DNA from: Rhizobium sp. BK602
GTDB taxonomy: Bacteria; Pseudomonadota; Alphaproteobacteria; Rhizobiales; Rhizobiaceae
Length of the DNA: 64,000 nt
Direction of reading: 5' to 3'
NCBI RefSeq assembly: GCF_014195095.1
Contig: NZ_JACIBC010000001.1
Span: forward strand, 372,001 to 436,000
Shown: in pieces, positions 17,488 through 27,275 of the stretch
Layout of the letters: each line of letters opens with the position of its first letter
Position numbering within the stretch: position 1 is the stretch's first letter
Notes under the pieces: model-generated
The model's input: the letters and a program-made list of their open reading frames with translations, nothing else
The model's database searches: none
What the model was told of the DNA's origin: nothing
Made by a program: the position numbers and the translations under genes

Positions 17488-18393
17488 ATGCCGTTTGGAA
17501 ACGAATTGTTGCGCCAGGATCTAGCCAGCTCGATCTTCGAAGGTCTTGAACGTTTGTGCGCCGTTCCGGACGGGAACAGCATCGTGTCGGCGCCCGCCTA
17601 TCCCGGTATCGAGAGAATTCAGGCGCAGTTTCGCGGCGATGCCTTCGAGCCGCACCGGCACGACACCTATGCTCTCGGCGTCACCATTCGCGGCGTGCAG
17701 GCTTTCAGCTATCGTGGCGAGCGGCGCTACAGCCTGCCGGGCCAGGTGATCGTCCTGCATCCGGACGAAGTGCACGACGGCGGTGCCGCGACCGACGACG
17801 GGCTGGTCTACCGCATGCTCTATCTGGAGCCGTCCATGTTGGCGCAATGTCTCGAAACGGCCCGTATCGGCTTGCCTTTCGTGAACGAGCCCCTGGTGGA
17901 GGATCGGCGTCTCGCCGGCCTGCTGCTGGCGGCACTTGGCGAGCTCGACAGCGAACTGGACGCGCTTTTCGTTGATGATTTCATATCGCGGGTGGCGAGC
18001 GGATTGGCCTCGCATGCGCGGCTGCCGCAGAAATCGCTGGGCAATATCGCCTGGGGGCAGGTCAAGACGGCGCGGGATTATCTTGAGGCCCATGCCATGC
18101 GCGGCGTCCGCTCGGAGGAGCTGGAACGCATCACCGGCCTCGACCGCTTTGCGCTTTCGCGCCATTTCCGCGCGGCCTTTGCCACCAGCCCGCACCGCTT
18201 TCTGCTGATGCGGCGTCTGCAGCTGGCCAAGGCGCTGATCGGCGATGGCGAGCCGATCGCCGAAGTCGCGGCGGCCACCGGCTTTGCCGACCAGAGCCAT
18301 CTGACCCGGCATTTCAAGAAGGCTTTCGGCATGGCGCCGGGCGCTTGGAGTGGGATGATCGGCGTCGCGCGGCTATCGTCGCAGCGCCGATGA
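17488..18393 (+). CDS. AraC family transcriptional regulator with cupin sensor
   Basis: A 301-residue regulator. The N-terminal cupin (AraC_binding) domain has FEPHRHDTYALGVTIRGVQ and LPGQVIVLHPDEVHDG, with metal-type histidines. The C-terminal pair of helix-turn-helix motifs spans about 195-290 (LERITGLDRFALSRHFRAAF and EVAAATGFADQSHLTRHFKKAFG). Such proteins bind a small ligand and activate adjacent genes. The divergent DUF2000 gene is the obvious target. The start at ATG 17488 leaves almost no intergenic DNA, so control sites must lie within one of the coding regions, or the true start is further in. Confidence 0.9.
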   Translation: MPFGNELLRQDLASSIFEGLERLCAVPDGNSIVSAPAYPGIERIQAQFRGDAFEPHRHDTYALGVTIRGVQAFSYRGERRYSLPGQVIVLHPDEVHDGGAATDDGLVYRMLYLEPSMLAQCLETARIGLPFVNEPLVEDRRLAGLLLAALGELDSELDALFVDDFISRVASGLASHARLPQKSLGNIAWGQVKTARDYLEAHAMRGVRSEELERITGLDRFALSRHFRAAFATSPHRFLLMRRLQLAKALIGDGEPIAEVAAATGFADQSHLTRHFKKAFGMAPGAWSGMIGVARLSSQRR

Positions 18394-18412
18394 GTGCATC
18401 CCTGAGCAATGC

Positions 18413-19138
18413 CTAGTGCATGCCGAGGAACTGTTTCAGCTCCGGCGTCTTCGGATCGGCGAAGACTTCGCTCGGCGGGCCGATTTCATGGACGCGGCCC
18501 TGATGCATGAAGACGACGCGCGAGCAAACGTCGCGGGCGAATTTCATTTCATGCGTCACCATCAGCAGCGTCATGCCTTCGCTGGCCAGTTCGCGCACGA
18601 CGGCCAGGACTTCCGACACCAGTTCTGGATCGAGCGCCGAGGTGATTTCGTCGCAGAGAAGGGCGATCGGCTGCATGGCAAGCGCTCTCGCGATCGCGAC
18701 GCGCTGCTGCTGTCCGCCCGAGAGCTCGTCGGGAAAGGCGTCGAATTTGTGCCCAAGGCCGACGCGGTCGAGCATGCGCCGCGCCATTGCCTCGGCATCG
18801 GCCTTGGAAGCCTTCTTGACGACCATCTGCGACAGCATGACGTTGCGGCCGGCGCTCAAATGCGGGAAGAGATTGAACTGCTGGAAGATCATGCCGACCT
18901 TCAGCCGCAGCGCCTTGAGATGCAGATCGTCGGGCAGAAGCTGGGCGCCGGCCACCGAGATCGAGCCGTCGTTGATCGTCTCCAGCCCGTTGATGCAGCG
19001 AAGCAGTGTCGATTTGCCCGAGCCGCTCTTGCCGATGATGGCGATGACCTCGCCGGGTTCGACATCGAGGTTGATGCCTTTCAGTACCTCGTTCTCGCCA
19101 AAGCTTTTGCGGACTTCAGTGACCTCGATGAGCGACAT
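18413..19138 (-). CDS. Polar amino acid ABC transporter ATP-binding protein
   Basis: A 241-residue GlnQ/HisP-type ATPase. Walker A GKSGSGKST lies near residue 36, the signature LSGGQQQRVAIARAL near 140 and Walker B ALLCDEITSALDPE after it, with the switch HEMKFAR. It drives uptake of an amino acid through the two permeases encoded just upstream. Its start overlaps the preceding permease by 23 bases, showing an operon of binding protein, permease, permease, ATPase. It should sit at the cytoplasmic face of the inner membrane. The substrate cannot be named. Confidence 0.94.
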   Translation of the reverse strand: MSLIEVTEVRKSFGENEVLKGINLDVEPGEVIAIIGKSGSGKSTLLRCINGLETINDGSISVAGAQLLPDDLHLKALRLKVGMIFQQFNLFPHLSAGRNVMLSQMVVKKASKADAEAMARRMLDRVGLGHKFDAFPDELSGGQQQRVAIARALAMQPIALLCDEITSALDPELVSEVLAVVRELASEGMTLLMVTHEMKFARDVCSRVVFMHQGRVHEIGPPSEVFADPKTPELKQFLGMH

Positions 19139-19775
19139 TCAGCTTCCTTTCCAGGATCTGGCTGCTTTTCGACAGCGGCCAGCACAGGGCGAAATAGATA
19201 AGGGCGACGAAGCCGTAGACGGTGAACGGCTGGAAGGTCGCGTTGGTGATGACGGTGCCGGCCTTCGACAGTTCGACGAAGCCGATGATGGAGGTGAGGG
19301 CGGTGCCCTTGACCACCTGCACGGAGAAGCCAACCGTCGGCGGCACGGCGATGCGCAGCGCCTGCGGCAGGATGACGTAGCGCATCTGCTGGAGATAGCC
19401 CATGCCAAGGCTGGCGGAGGCCTCCCACTGGCCTCTTGCGACGGCCTCGACGCAGCCGCGCCAGATCTCGGTCAGGAAGGCGGCCGACCACAGCGTCAGC
19501 GCGACGCCGGCGGCAAGCCAGGCCGGCACGTCGATGCCGAAGAGCCCAAGGCCGAAAAAGGCGAGGAAGAGCTGCATCAATAACGGCGTGCCCTGGAAGA
19601 GCTCGACGAAATATTTGACGGCAAGGCGCGCGACCTTGCGCTTGCCGATCCGCATGAACAGCAGGATCGCGCCAACCGTGCCGCCGCCGATGAAGGAGAC
19701 GAGCGAGAGCAGGATGGTCCAGCGCGTGGCGAGCAGCAGGCCACGCAGGATGTCCCAGGTGGTGAAATCAGTCAT
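19116..19775 (-). CDS. Polar amino acid ABC transporter permease (second)
   Basis: A 219-residue HisM/GlnP-type permease with about five helices. The loop ELFQGTPLLMQLFLAFFGLGLFG and the coupling EAASLGM-like segment (WEASASLGMGYLQQMRYVILPQALR) are typical of this family. It overlaps the first permease by 4 bases (ATGA) and the ATPase by 23, so translation is coupled. With its partner it would form the heterodimeric channel in the inner membrane. Confidence 0.93.
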   Translation of the reverse strand: MTDFTTWDILRGLLLATRWTILLSLVSFIGGGTVGAILLFMRIGKRKVARLAVKYFVELFQGTPLLMQLFLAFFGLGLFGIDVPAWLAAGVALTLWSAAFLTEIWRGCVEAVARGQWEASASLGMGYLQQMRYVILPQALRIAVPPTVGFSVQVVKGTALTSIIGFVELSKAGTVITNATFQPFTVYGFVALIYFALCWPLSKSSQILERKLNVAHRGH

Positions 19776-20443
19776 CGGCGAACCCTGCGCGGGAAGATGA
19801 GGTTACCGGCGACCGCAAGCAGTTGCCGCAGGACGATCGCCAGAAGCAGATAGATCGCCGTAGAGACGAAATAGGCTTCGAAGGCGCGGAAGGAGCGGGA
19901 CTGGATGAAGTTTGCCGCAAATGTCAGGTCCTCGGCGGCAATCTGCGAGACGACCGAGGAGCCGAGCATGACGATGACCACCTGGGACGACAGGGCCGGC
20001 CAGATGCGTTGCAGCGAGGGAACGAGAATGACATGGCGGAACGTCTCGAACCGGGTCATGGCAAGGCTGGCGCCCGCCTCGAACTGGCCGCGCGGCGTCG
20101 CCTGGATGCCGGCGCGGATAATCTCGCAGCTATAGGCGCCGAGATTGACGATCATGGCCAGGTTGGCGGCGGTCATTTCGTTCATCTGGACGCCGATGCC
20201 GGGCAGGCCGAAGAAGATGAAGAAAAGCTGGATCAGGAACGGCGTGTTGCGGATCAGCTCGACATAGGTGGCGACAATCGGCTTGAGCCAGCGCGGACCG
20301 AGCGCGCGCGCCCAGGCACAGGCGATGCCGAGTGCGATGCCCGCCACCGCGCCGACCAGGGTCAGTTCTATGGTAACCAGGATGCCCTTGATCAGCACCG
20401 GATAATAATCGGCGATCCAGCCGAAATCGAAGTGATAGCGCAT
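19772..20443 (-). CDS. Polar amino acid ABC transporter permease (first)
   Basis: A 223-residue HisQ/GlnP-type permease with the family loop YVELIRNTPFLIQLFFIFFGLPGIG and the coupling segment GQFEAGASLAMTRFETFRHVILVPSL. It starts at ATG 20443 (MRYHFDFGWIADYYPVLIKG), about 60 bases after the binding protein gene. Sequence differs enough from the second permease to support a heterodimer. Confidence 0.93.
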   Translation of the reverse strand: MRYHFDFGWIADYYPVLIKGILVTIELTLVGAVAGIALGIACAWARALGPRWLKPIVATYVELIRNTPFLIQLFFIFFGLPGIGVQMNEMTAANLAMIVNLGAYSCEIIRAGIQATPRGQFEAGASLAMTRFETFRHVILVPSLQRIWPALSSQVVIVMLGSSVVSQIAAEDLTFAANFIQSRSFRAFEAYFVSTAIYLLLAIVLRQLLAVAGNLIFPRRVRR

Positions 20444-20500
20444 GAGACGGTGCCTTGCTCGGTCCTGCCGCGCCGGGTGGCGCGGCAGGGCCTGCGTTGA

Positions 20501-21295
20501 TCAGAAGCCGGCAGGAAGGTCGGCGCCCAGCCATTTCTGCGATATCTTGTTCAGCGTGCCATCGGCCTTGGCGGCGGCAATGATGTCGTTGACCTTTTTC
20601 TGCAGGTCGCCCTCGTTCTTGTTCAGGCCGATGTAGCAGGGGGAGTTGGTGATGAGGAATTTCATCTCCGGCTTCTTCGGCGGGTTCTTGGCGAGGATGG
20701 CGGCGGCAACGACGTTGCCGGTGGCGACCAGTTCGACCTGGCCGGAGAGGAAGGCCGAGATGGTGCCGTTATTGTCCTCGTAGCGCTTGATCGTCGCGTC
20801 CTGCGGCGCGATCTTCGTCAGCGCCAGGTCCTCGATGGCGCCGCGCGTGACGCCGATCGTCTTGCCCGACAAATCCTCGGCCTTGGCGGCGGCAACGCTG
20901 GCCGGTCCGAAGACGCCGTTGAAGAAGGGCGCATAAGGAGCGCTGAAATCGATGACCGCTTCGCGCTCGGCGTTCTTGCCGAGGCTGGAGATCACCAGGT
21001 CGACCTTGTTGGTCTGCAGATAGGGAATGCGGTTAGCGCTGGTGACGGGCACCAGTTCGGTCTTCACGCCGAGCTTTTCGCCGATCAGGTTCGCCACGTC
21101 GATGTCGTAGCCCTTGGGCGCCATGTCGACGCCGACGCTGCCGAAGGGCGGGAAATCCTGGGGAACGGCGACACGGATCGTGCCACGCGCGGTGATATCG
21201 CTCAAGGCGTCCGCCCGGGCTGCATGCGGGTCGGAAAGTGAACCCATCGCCAGCATCGCCATACCGAGTGCCATGAGCAATTGTCTGCGCTTCAT
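20501..21295 (-). CDS. Polar amino acid ABC transporter periplasmic binding protein
   Basis: A 264-residue family 3 solute-binding protein. The signal peptide MKRRQLLMALGMAMLAMGSL ends before ARADALSDI, where mature SBP_bac_3 sequence begins (TIRVAVPQDFPPFGSVG). It has KGYDIDVANLIGEKLGV, then VDLVISSLGKNAERE, and GVTRGAIEDLALTK, the usual ligand-contact regions. GGAAGGA precedes ATG 21295. The Asp/Glu contacts for the amino acid alpha-group look conserved, but side-chain specificity cannot be predicted. First gene of the four-gene transporter operon. Confidence 0.93.
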   Translation of the reverse strand: MKRRQLLMALGMAMLAMGSLSDPHAARADALSDITARGTIRVAVPQDFPPFGSVGVDMAPKGYDIDVANLIGEKLGVKTELVPVTSANRIPYLQTNKVDLVISSLGKNAEREAVIDFSAPYAPFFNGVFGPASVAAAKAEDLSGKTIGVTRGAIEDLALTKIAPQDATIKRYEDNNGTISAFLSGQVELVATGNVVAAAILAKNPPKKPEMKFLITNSPCYIGLNKNEGDLQKKVNDIIAAAKADGTLNKISQKWLGADLPAGF

Positions 21296-21608
21296 CGAAT
21301 ATCCTTCCAATCGTGGGCTATGTAAAAGTTGCAGGACAGAACGCAAAACATATGCCAGTCGCTTCTGGGGCGTTTGTTGTCGCTGGCCGCGCGCCTCTTT
21401 TTGGCGGGAAATTTACGGCAAATGCACATTTCAGCGGACATATGATTAAAGAATGAGCAGAAAATGAAGGTGCTCGTTTTACGCGATGCCTGTCAGCGAG
21501 CGTCCTTGCGGGTGCTATTTTCATGACTGGACAGCGTCGTTGCTATGTCCCATAGAACCGCAAAAGGTTAACGTCCTTCCATGTGCTTTTTGATGGAGAT
21601 TCGAGAAG
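21296..21608. other. Divergent intergenic region, ABC operon / D-lactate dehydrogenase
   Basis: About 310 bases, moderately AT-rich. For the leftward operon a TTGCGT (21341-21346, minus) and TACATA (21319-21324) with 16-base spacing form a possible promoter. Rightward signals are unclear. No small gene or RNA is evident. Confidence 0.45.
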
Positions 21609-23021
21609 ATGGCTCTGGCTGACGCGAAGGCGGGAATACGCAACGAAGAAGGGATCGCAGCCGTTATCGGCGTCCTGAAACAAGTCTTCGGCGAGCGCTT
21701 CCAGACCGGTGAGAGCTTCCGCGCCCAGCATGCGCACACGACGACCTATATTCCCTCCCAGCTTCCCGATGGCGTGGTGTTCGCCGAGAGCCGGGATGAC
21801 GTGCAGGCCGTGGTCAGGGCATGCGCCGAGCACAAGGTGCCGGTCGTGGCTTTCGGTACGGGCTCGTCGCTGGAGGGGCAGGTGAATGCGCCGCAGGGCG
21901 GTATCTCCATCGATTTCAGCCGGATGAACCGCGTGCTTGAGGTGAATGCCGAGGATCTCGATTGCACCGTCGAGCCCGGCGTCACCCGCGAGCAGCTCAA
22001 TACCTATCTGCGCGACACCGGCCTGTTCTTCCCGATCGATCCCGGCGCCAATGCCTCCATCGGCGGCATGACGGCGACGCGCGCCTCCGGCACCAATGCC
22101 GTGCGCTACGGCACGATGAAGGACAATGTCCTGGCGGTGACCGTGGTTGCCGCCAATGGCGAGGAGATCCGCACGGCGCGGCGCGCCAGGAAATCGTCCG
22201 CCGGTTACGACCTGACCCGGCTCTTCGTCGGTTCCGAGGGCACGCTCGGCGTGCTGACCTCGGTGACGCTGCGCCTGCAGGGCATTCCGCAGAAGATCGC
22301 CGGCGGCGCCTGCTCGTTTCCGGATGTGAAGGCGGCCTGCGATGCCGTCATCATGACGATCCAGATGGGCGTGCCGGTTGCCCGTATCGAACTGCTCGAC
22401 GCCGTGCAGATGCGGGCGTGCAATCTCTATTCCGGCCTGGCCTACGAGGAGCGCCCGACGTTGTTCCTCGAATTCCACGGCACCGAAGAGACCGTCGCGC
22501 TGCAATCGGAACAGTTCGCCGAGATCGCCGCCGAGTGCGGTGGCGGAGAATTCCTCTGGACCAGCAATCTCGAGGAGCGCAACAAGCTCTGGAAGGCGCG
22601 CCACGATGCCTATTGGGCAGCCCGCGCGCTGGCACCGGAGCTGTCGGCGCTGTCGACGGATGTCTGCGTGCCGATTTCGAGGCTTGCCGAATGCGTCGCC
22701 GAAACCCAGGCCGATATCGAGAAGCATGGATTGCTGGCGCCGATCGTCGGCCATGCCGGAGATGGCAATTTCCATGTGCTGGTGCTGTTCGACGACAAGA
22801 CGCCGGAGGGCATCGCCGTGGTCGAAGCTTTCGTCGCCCGGCTGAATGCGCGCGCGTTGGCGATGGACGGAACCTGCACCGGCGAACATGGGGTGGGGCA
22901 GGGCAAGATGTCGTTCCTCGAACAGGAGCTTGGCGGCGCAGTCGATCTGATGCGTCAGGTCAAGCAGGCTCTGGATCCGGACGCGATTTTCAATCCCGGC
23001 AAGATCTTTCATGGTCATTGA
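21609..23021 (+). CDS. FAD-linked D-lactate dehydrogenase-type oxidase (LDHD/GlcD family)
   Basis: A 470-residue flavoprotein. The PCMH-type FAD domain (about 50-230) has VPVVAFGTGSSLEGQV, IDPGANASIGGMTATRASG and GSEGTLGVLTSVTLRL. The C-terminal FAD_oxidase_C domain has GHAGDGNFHVLVLF with the active-site His and ends CTGEHGVGQGK then IFNPGKIF. Length and order fit mitochondrial-type D-lactate dehydrogenase (cytochrome) rather than the two-gene glycolate oxidase. It would oxidise D-lactate or another D-2-hydroxy acid and pass electrons to cytochrome or ETF. It is monocistronic. Confidence 0.88.
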   Translation: MALADAKAGIRNEEGIAAVIGVLKQVFGERFQTGESFRAQHAHTTTYIPSQLPDGVVFAESRDDVQAVVRACAEHKVPVVAFGTGSSLEGQVNAPQGGISIDFSRMNRVLEVNAEDLDCTVEPGVTREQLNTYLRDTGLFFPIDPGANASIGGMTATRASGTNAVRYGTMKDNVLAVTVVAANGEEIRTARRARKSSAGYDLTRLFVGSEGTLGVLTSVTLRLQGIPQKIAGGACSFPDVKAACDAVIMTIQMGVPVARIELLDAVQMRACNLYSGLAYEERPTLFLEFHGTEETVALQSEQFAEIAAECGGGEFLWTSNLEERNKLWKARHDAYWAARALAPELSALSTDVCVPISRLAECVAETQADIEKHGLLAPIVGHAGDGNFHVLVLFDDKTPEGIAVVEAFVARLNARALAMDGTCTGEHGVGQGKMSFLEQELGGAVDLMRQVKQALDPDAIFNPGKIFHGH

Positions 23022-23255
23022 AAAACCGAAGATCGCCGTCATGCCGGCTTGTTCCCCGCGTGAATGACGCTAGGCTATGGTGTTCCGTTTTCGGATAGAG
23101 CACGAAAGCGGGCGAAATGCCCTGGATGTGGAACAGGTTTCCGGCGATCGCGATGCGGTTTGGGACGGAACGCGGATCAAGGGTGCCCATTGCCTGTGGG
23201 TCGGATATAGGCGCCTTGGTGTTGTAGTTGGCATGCAGAACGGAGACGGTGCGCA

Positions 23256-26200
23256 TTGTTAGGTAGGGTCCTGGTTTTTCTGGGGGGAGTGTTCGTGGTG
23301 GTGCTGTTCGTGGCACTGCTTGCGCCGCTCTTCATAGACTGGACCGATTTCCGCAAGAATTTCGAAGATCAGGCGAGCCGCATCATCGGCAAGAAGGTGA
23401 CGGTTCACGGCACCGTCGATGCTCGTTTTCTGCCGTTTCCGTCCGTCACCCTGCATGATGTTCGCGTCGGCCAGGAGGCGGATGGGACGCCGCTGGTGCA
23501 GATCGCCGAATTCTCCATGGATGCCGAGCTGGCGCCGTTCCTGTCCGGCGAAGCGCTGATCTTCGACATGCGCGTCTCGGAGCCGAAGGTGCGTTTGCGG
23601 CTGCTCAAGGATGGCACGCTCGACTGGATGCGCGGCAGCCAGCCGGAAATGCCTGCCAAGTCGGTCGTGCTGGAAAGCGTGCATGTCGATGGCGGCGATA
23701 TCCAGTTCATCGACGAGCAATCCGGACGCACGCGGCATATCACCGGCTTCAATGCCGAAATGTCGGCGAAATCGCTGGCTGGTCCCTGGCGGATCGAAGG
23801 CAATGCGGCGCTCGACGGCGAACACGGCAATTTCACCATCTCCAGCAGCCAGCCGGACGACAGCGGCGTGTTGCGGGTCCGCACGCGGCTGGTGCCGGAC
23901 AGGCATCCCGTCAATGTCGATCTCGACGGCGAGTTGAAGCTGGTGAACAGCAAGCCGGACTATATCGGCCTTTTCACCGCCGGGATCGAGGACAAGCAGG
24001 CACGCAAATCCGCCGATGAGCCGATCCAGCCCCGCGTCAAGGGCCGCTTCGAACTGACCAACGAGCGCATCCGGATTTCCGAATATCGTCTCGAGGTCGG
24101 TGCGGCGGACGATCCCTATGTCGTGACGGGAGAGGCGACGCTGGATACGGGCAAGAAGCCGGAGTTCCTGCTGACCGCGGATGGCCAGCAGATCGACGTC
24201 AATCGCCTTGGCAACAACCAGGGCGCCAGCGGCAAGACCAACCGCAATCCCGCCATCTCGGCGCGACAGCGCCTGAACAACCTGATTGCGGTGGCTGCGG
24301 AGATCCCCATCCCGCAGGTGCCCGGCAAGGCGACGTTCCGCCTGCCGGCGATCGTGGCCGGCGATACGACGATCCGCGACGTCCAGCTCGATCTCCAGCC
24401 CGCCGGAACCGGCTGGAAGATCGACCATGCGATCGGCACGCTGCCGGGGCGCACGCAGGTCGAGGCCAGCGGCAGGCTGATGCTGCAGGGCGAACCGAAT
24501 TTCGTCGGCAATCTCGTCGTCGCCTCCAACCAGCCCTCGGGCCTGGCGTCCTGGCTGGTGGGATCGGTCGATCCGGCGATCCGGCAGTTGAAACAGGCCG
24601 GCTTCTCCGCCGATGTCAGCCTGCGGCATGACGAACAGCGCTTTGAAAATCTCGAAATCGCCATCGGTTCGGCGACGCTGAAGGGGCAGCTTGTCCGGCA
24701 GGGGCAGGCCGACAAGCAGGCCGCGAAACTTGCCGTGGATCTCAGCGGCGACGCCCTCGATCTGGATGCATTGCGGGCATTGACCGGATTGTTCACCGGC
24801 CAGGATGCCGGCGCCAATCTGCTTGATCATCAGATCACCGCGCATCTGAAGGCGGATAAATTCACGGCGTTCGGGGTGCAGGCCGACAATGTGGAGACCT
24901 CGTTCTCGGTCGCCGGCGGCGCGCTGACGCTGGACAAGCTCGCCGTGCGCGATGTTGCCGGCGCCGAGATCACCGCGACAGGCCGCGGCGACGGTCCGCT
25001 GCAGGAGCATAAGGGGTCGGGCGAGATTACCTTCAAGGCGGCCGATCCCGGCCCCTTCTTCGAGATGCTGAGCCAGCACCTGCCGCATCATCCGATCATG
25101 GATCGGCTGGTGCGCAATGCCGCATGGTATGGCAATACCGCGCTGCGCGGTGCCCTGACCCTCGGCGGCGAGGAAGGCGACGGGCTGGTCGTGACGCTGG
25201 CCGGCGTTTCCAACGGCAGCCGCGTCAATCTCGACTACCGCATGTCCGACCTCCTGGCGCTGGCCGGCAAGGGAACGACGACGCTGGAAGCGACGCTGGA
25301 GAATTCGGTGACCTCGATCCTCTTCGGACAGGCGGGTCTCGATCCGCTGCCCGTCGAGGCCGACGCCAATGGTCGCATGACGCTGAAGGTGACGGCCGAC
25401 GGCACGGAGCCCGCGGACGCGGCGCTGACCTTCGCCACCGACAAGACCTCGTTCACCGCCAACGGCAAGGTCGACGTGCGCCCCAACAATTTCCTCAACG
25501 GCACTATCGCATTGTCGCTCGAAAGCGCCGATCTCGATCCGTATTTCGTCATGAACGGCATCGGCGTGCCGCAGATGGGAACGGGCCTGCCGGTCAAGTT
25601 CCAGGCGAATGCCGCGATCGATGCCGACAAGATCGTTGTCTCCGATATGAAGGGGGTGCTTGCGGACAATAATGTCTCGGGCAAGCTGACCGTCGACCGC
25701 AAGGCGCCCACCATCAAGGCGACCGGCGAACTGACGCTCGACAGGGCCGATCTCGGCTGGCTGAGCGAAGCGATCTATGGCCCGATGACGGATGCCGCGA
25801 CGGGCAACTTGACCAAGGCCAAGCTTGGCCTGCCGATGTTCAGCGGGCTTGACCTCAACGTCAAGCTTTCCGCCAAGCAGCTTTGGCCGGGGATATTCGG
25901 CCCGATTGCCGATTTCAGCACCAATGCGGCCTATAAGGGCGAGGAGCTGCGGCTGAACGATATAGCGGGCGGTTGGAACGGCGGCACCATTGGCGGCAAT
26001 CTCATGCTTGCCAATTCCGACGGCACCGGCCTGCTGCAGACGAAGCTTTCTCTTGCGAATGGAGATCTGGCGGCTGTCGCCTGGCAGCGCGACGGTGCGC
26101 CGCTAGCCAATGGTCGCTTCGGGCTGGGGCTGAGCGTCGAGGCCAGCGGCAAGAGCGTGGGCGAACTTGCGGTCAATGCCAGCGGCTCGGGCGAGATGAA

Positions 26201-26987
26201 GCTTGGCGATACGCATGTCCGCGGCCTCAACCTCTCCGTCCTGCCGCCGCTATTGTCGGCAACCGACCAGATTCAGGGCGATATCACCGCCGACAAGGTG
26301 CTGCCGATCCTGCAGACGCTGCTGAACAATGGCGAAGCGGCGCTGCCGGCCACGAGCATTCCGTTCAACGTCTCGGGCGGCGTCATTCGCGCCACCAATA
26401 TCAGCGTCGGCAATGAGCTGGCGAAGCTGTCCGGCAATGCGGAGATCAGCCTGCCGGACGAGCGCATGAAAGGTTCGCTTGGCATCGCTTTCGCGGCCGG
26501 CAACGAATCGCTGAGCGGTGCCGAACCGGCGCTGCGTCTCGATTTCGCAGGGCAGCTTGCAAGCCCGGGCCGAACGATTGACGTCACCGATATCACCAGT
26601 TTCCTGTCGCTGCGGGCCTTCGAGCGCGAGCGCCGCCGCGTCGAGCGGCTTCAGGCGAGCGTATTGGAAAAGCAGCGGCTGCGGCGCGAGGTGGCGCTCT
26701 ACAAGTATGATGCGGGCGTGCGCGAAGCCCAACGCCAGCGCGACGCGGCCATCGAGCAGCAGCGGCTCCTTGAGGAGCAGCGCCTGAGAGAGCTCGCCCG
26801 CGAGGCGGCGGCCCAAAAGCAGGCGGAAGCGGCGACCAAGGCGAAAGCCGACGCGGATGCCCGCGAGAAGGCGGAGGCAGCGGCGCGCGCAAAGGCCGAA
26901 GCGCAGCAATTGCCGGTGCTGAACGGCCAGGTGCCGCAAAAGATAGCGCCGCTGAATTTCAACGGCCTGCCGGGGATTGCGCGGTAA
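23256..26987 (+). CDS. AsmA family large envelope protein
   Basis: A 1243-residue protein with one N-terminal transmembrane helix (LVFLGGVFVVVLFVALLAPLF), then the AsmA start IDWTDFRKNFEDQASRIIGKKV and a long beta-rich periplasmic body, typical of AsmA/TamB-like bridge proteins thought to move lipids between membranes. The C-terminal AsmA_2-type part ends near 1120. The last 110 residues are a highly charged Arg/Glu/Ala coiled coil, unusual for the core family but seen in rhizobial members. The only suitable start is TTG 23256, without strong Shine-Dalgarno, so the exact N-terminus is uncertain. Confidence 0.85.
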   Translation: MLGRVLVFLGGVFVVVLFVALLAPLFIDWTDFRKNFEDQASRIIGKKVTVHGTVDARFLPFPSVTLHDVRVGQEADGTPLVQIAEFSMDAELAPFLSGEALIFDMRVSEPKVRLRLLKDGTLDWMRGSQPEMPAKSVVLESVHVDGGDIQFIDEQSGRTRHITGFNAEMSAKSLAGPWRIEGNAALDGEHGNFTISSSQPDDSGVLRVRTRLVPDRHPVNVDLDGELKLVNSKPDYIGLFTAGIEDKQARKSADEPIQPRVKGRFELTNERIRISEYRLEVGAADDPYVVTGEATLDTGKKPEFLLTADGQQIDVNRLGNNQGASGKTNRNPAISARQRLNNLIAVAAEIPIPQVPGKATFRLPAIVAGDTTIRDVQLDLQPAGTGWKIDHAIGTLPGRTQVEASGRLMLQGEPNFVGNLVVASNQPSGLASWLVGSVDPAIRQLKQAGFSADVSLRHDEQRFENLEIAIGSATLKGQLVRQGQADKQAAKLAVDLSGDALDLDALRALTGLFTGQDAGANLLDHQITAHLKADKFTAFGVQADNVETSFSVAGGALTLDKLAVRDVAGAEITATGRGDGPLQEHKGSGEITFKAADPGPFFEMLSQHLPHHPIMDRLVRNAAWYGNTALRGALTLGGEEGDGLVVTLAGVSNGSRVNLDYRMSDLLALAGKGTTTLEATLENSVTSILFGQAGLDPLPVEADANGRMTLKVTADGTEPADAALTFATDKTSFTANGKVDVRPNNFLNGTIALSLESADLDPYFVMNGIGVPQMGTGLPVKFQANAAIDADKIVVSDMKGVLADNNVSGKLTVDRKAPTIKATGELTLDRADLGWLSEAIYGPMTDAATGNLTKAKLGLPMFSGLDLNVKLSAKQLWPGIFGPIADFSTNAAYKGEELRLNDIAGGWNGGTIGGNLMLANSDGTGLLQTKLSLANGDLAAVAWQRDGAPLANGRFGLGLSVEASGKSVGELAVNASGSGEMKLGDTHVRGLNLSVLPPLLSATDQIQGDITADKVLPILQTLLNNGEAALPATSIPFNVSGGVIRATNISVGNELAKLSGNAEISLPDERMKGSLGIAFAAGNESLSGAEPALRLDFAGQLASPGRTIDVTDITSFLSLRAFERERRRVERLQASVLEKQRLRREVALYKYDAGVREAQRQRDAAIEQQRLLEEQRLRELAREAAAQKQAEAATKAKADADAREKAEAAARAKAEAQQLPVLNGQVPQKIAPLNFNGLPGIAR

Positions 26988-27062
26988 GCGCTCGCTGGCG
27001 ATAGCCAGTGCGCGCGCTCGTCGAGAGCAGGGGCGTTACGGGACAGTTTGGCGCAGGGATAG

Positions 27063-27275
27063 CTACGCCCGTTCCTTCAGCCATTTCAAGACATAGAGCC
27101 GAAGGGCGGAGGAGAGGTTGCTCGCCGAATCACGTCCGTCGTCGATTTCGGAAATCAGAGCCGCCAGAGAGGTGCCGCGTATTTTCGCGATCGCCTTCAG
27201 TTCGCTCCAGAAGGCGTCTTCAAGGGAAAAGCTCGTGCGATGGCCGTGCAGCGTCGCGGAATGTTTGCGGATCAT
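27063..27275 (-). CDS. Ribbon-helix-helix domain protein
   Basis: A 70-residue protein starting MIRKHSATLHGHRTSFSLEDAF. The pattern of a short basic beta strand followed by two helices (EDAFWSELKAIAKIRG and SLAALISEIDD) fits the RHH_4 family of small DNA-binding proteins common in Rhizobiales. ATG 27275 was preferred over a TTG five codons upstream. It is the last gene of a leftward group with DUF4169 and sspB. The target is unknown; members may regulate genes or act as antitoxin-like factors. Confidence 0.83.
   Translation of the reverse strand: MIRKHSATLHGHRTSFSLEDAFWSELKAIAKIRGTSLAALISEIDDGRDSASNLSSALRLYVLKWLKERA

Noticed and set aside
23022..23255. Short open frames between the D-lactate dehydrogenase-type gene and asmA
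   Set aside because: None has a ribosome site or recognisable sequence; an EcfG-like GGAAC was noticed but lacks a proper -10 partner.
23259..25091. A 610-codon open frame antisense to the AsmA gene
   Set aside because: No recognisable domain and shadow-type composition; the AsmA protein covers the same DNA with good membrane and domain structure.
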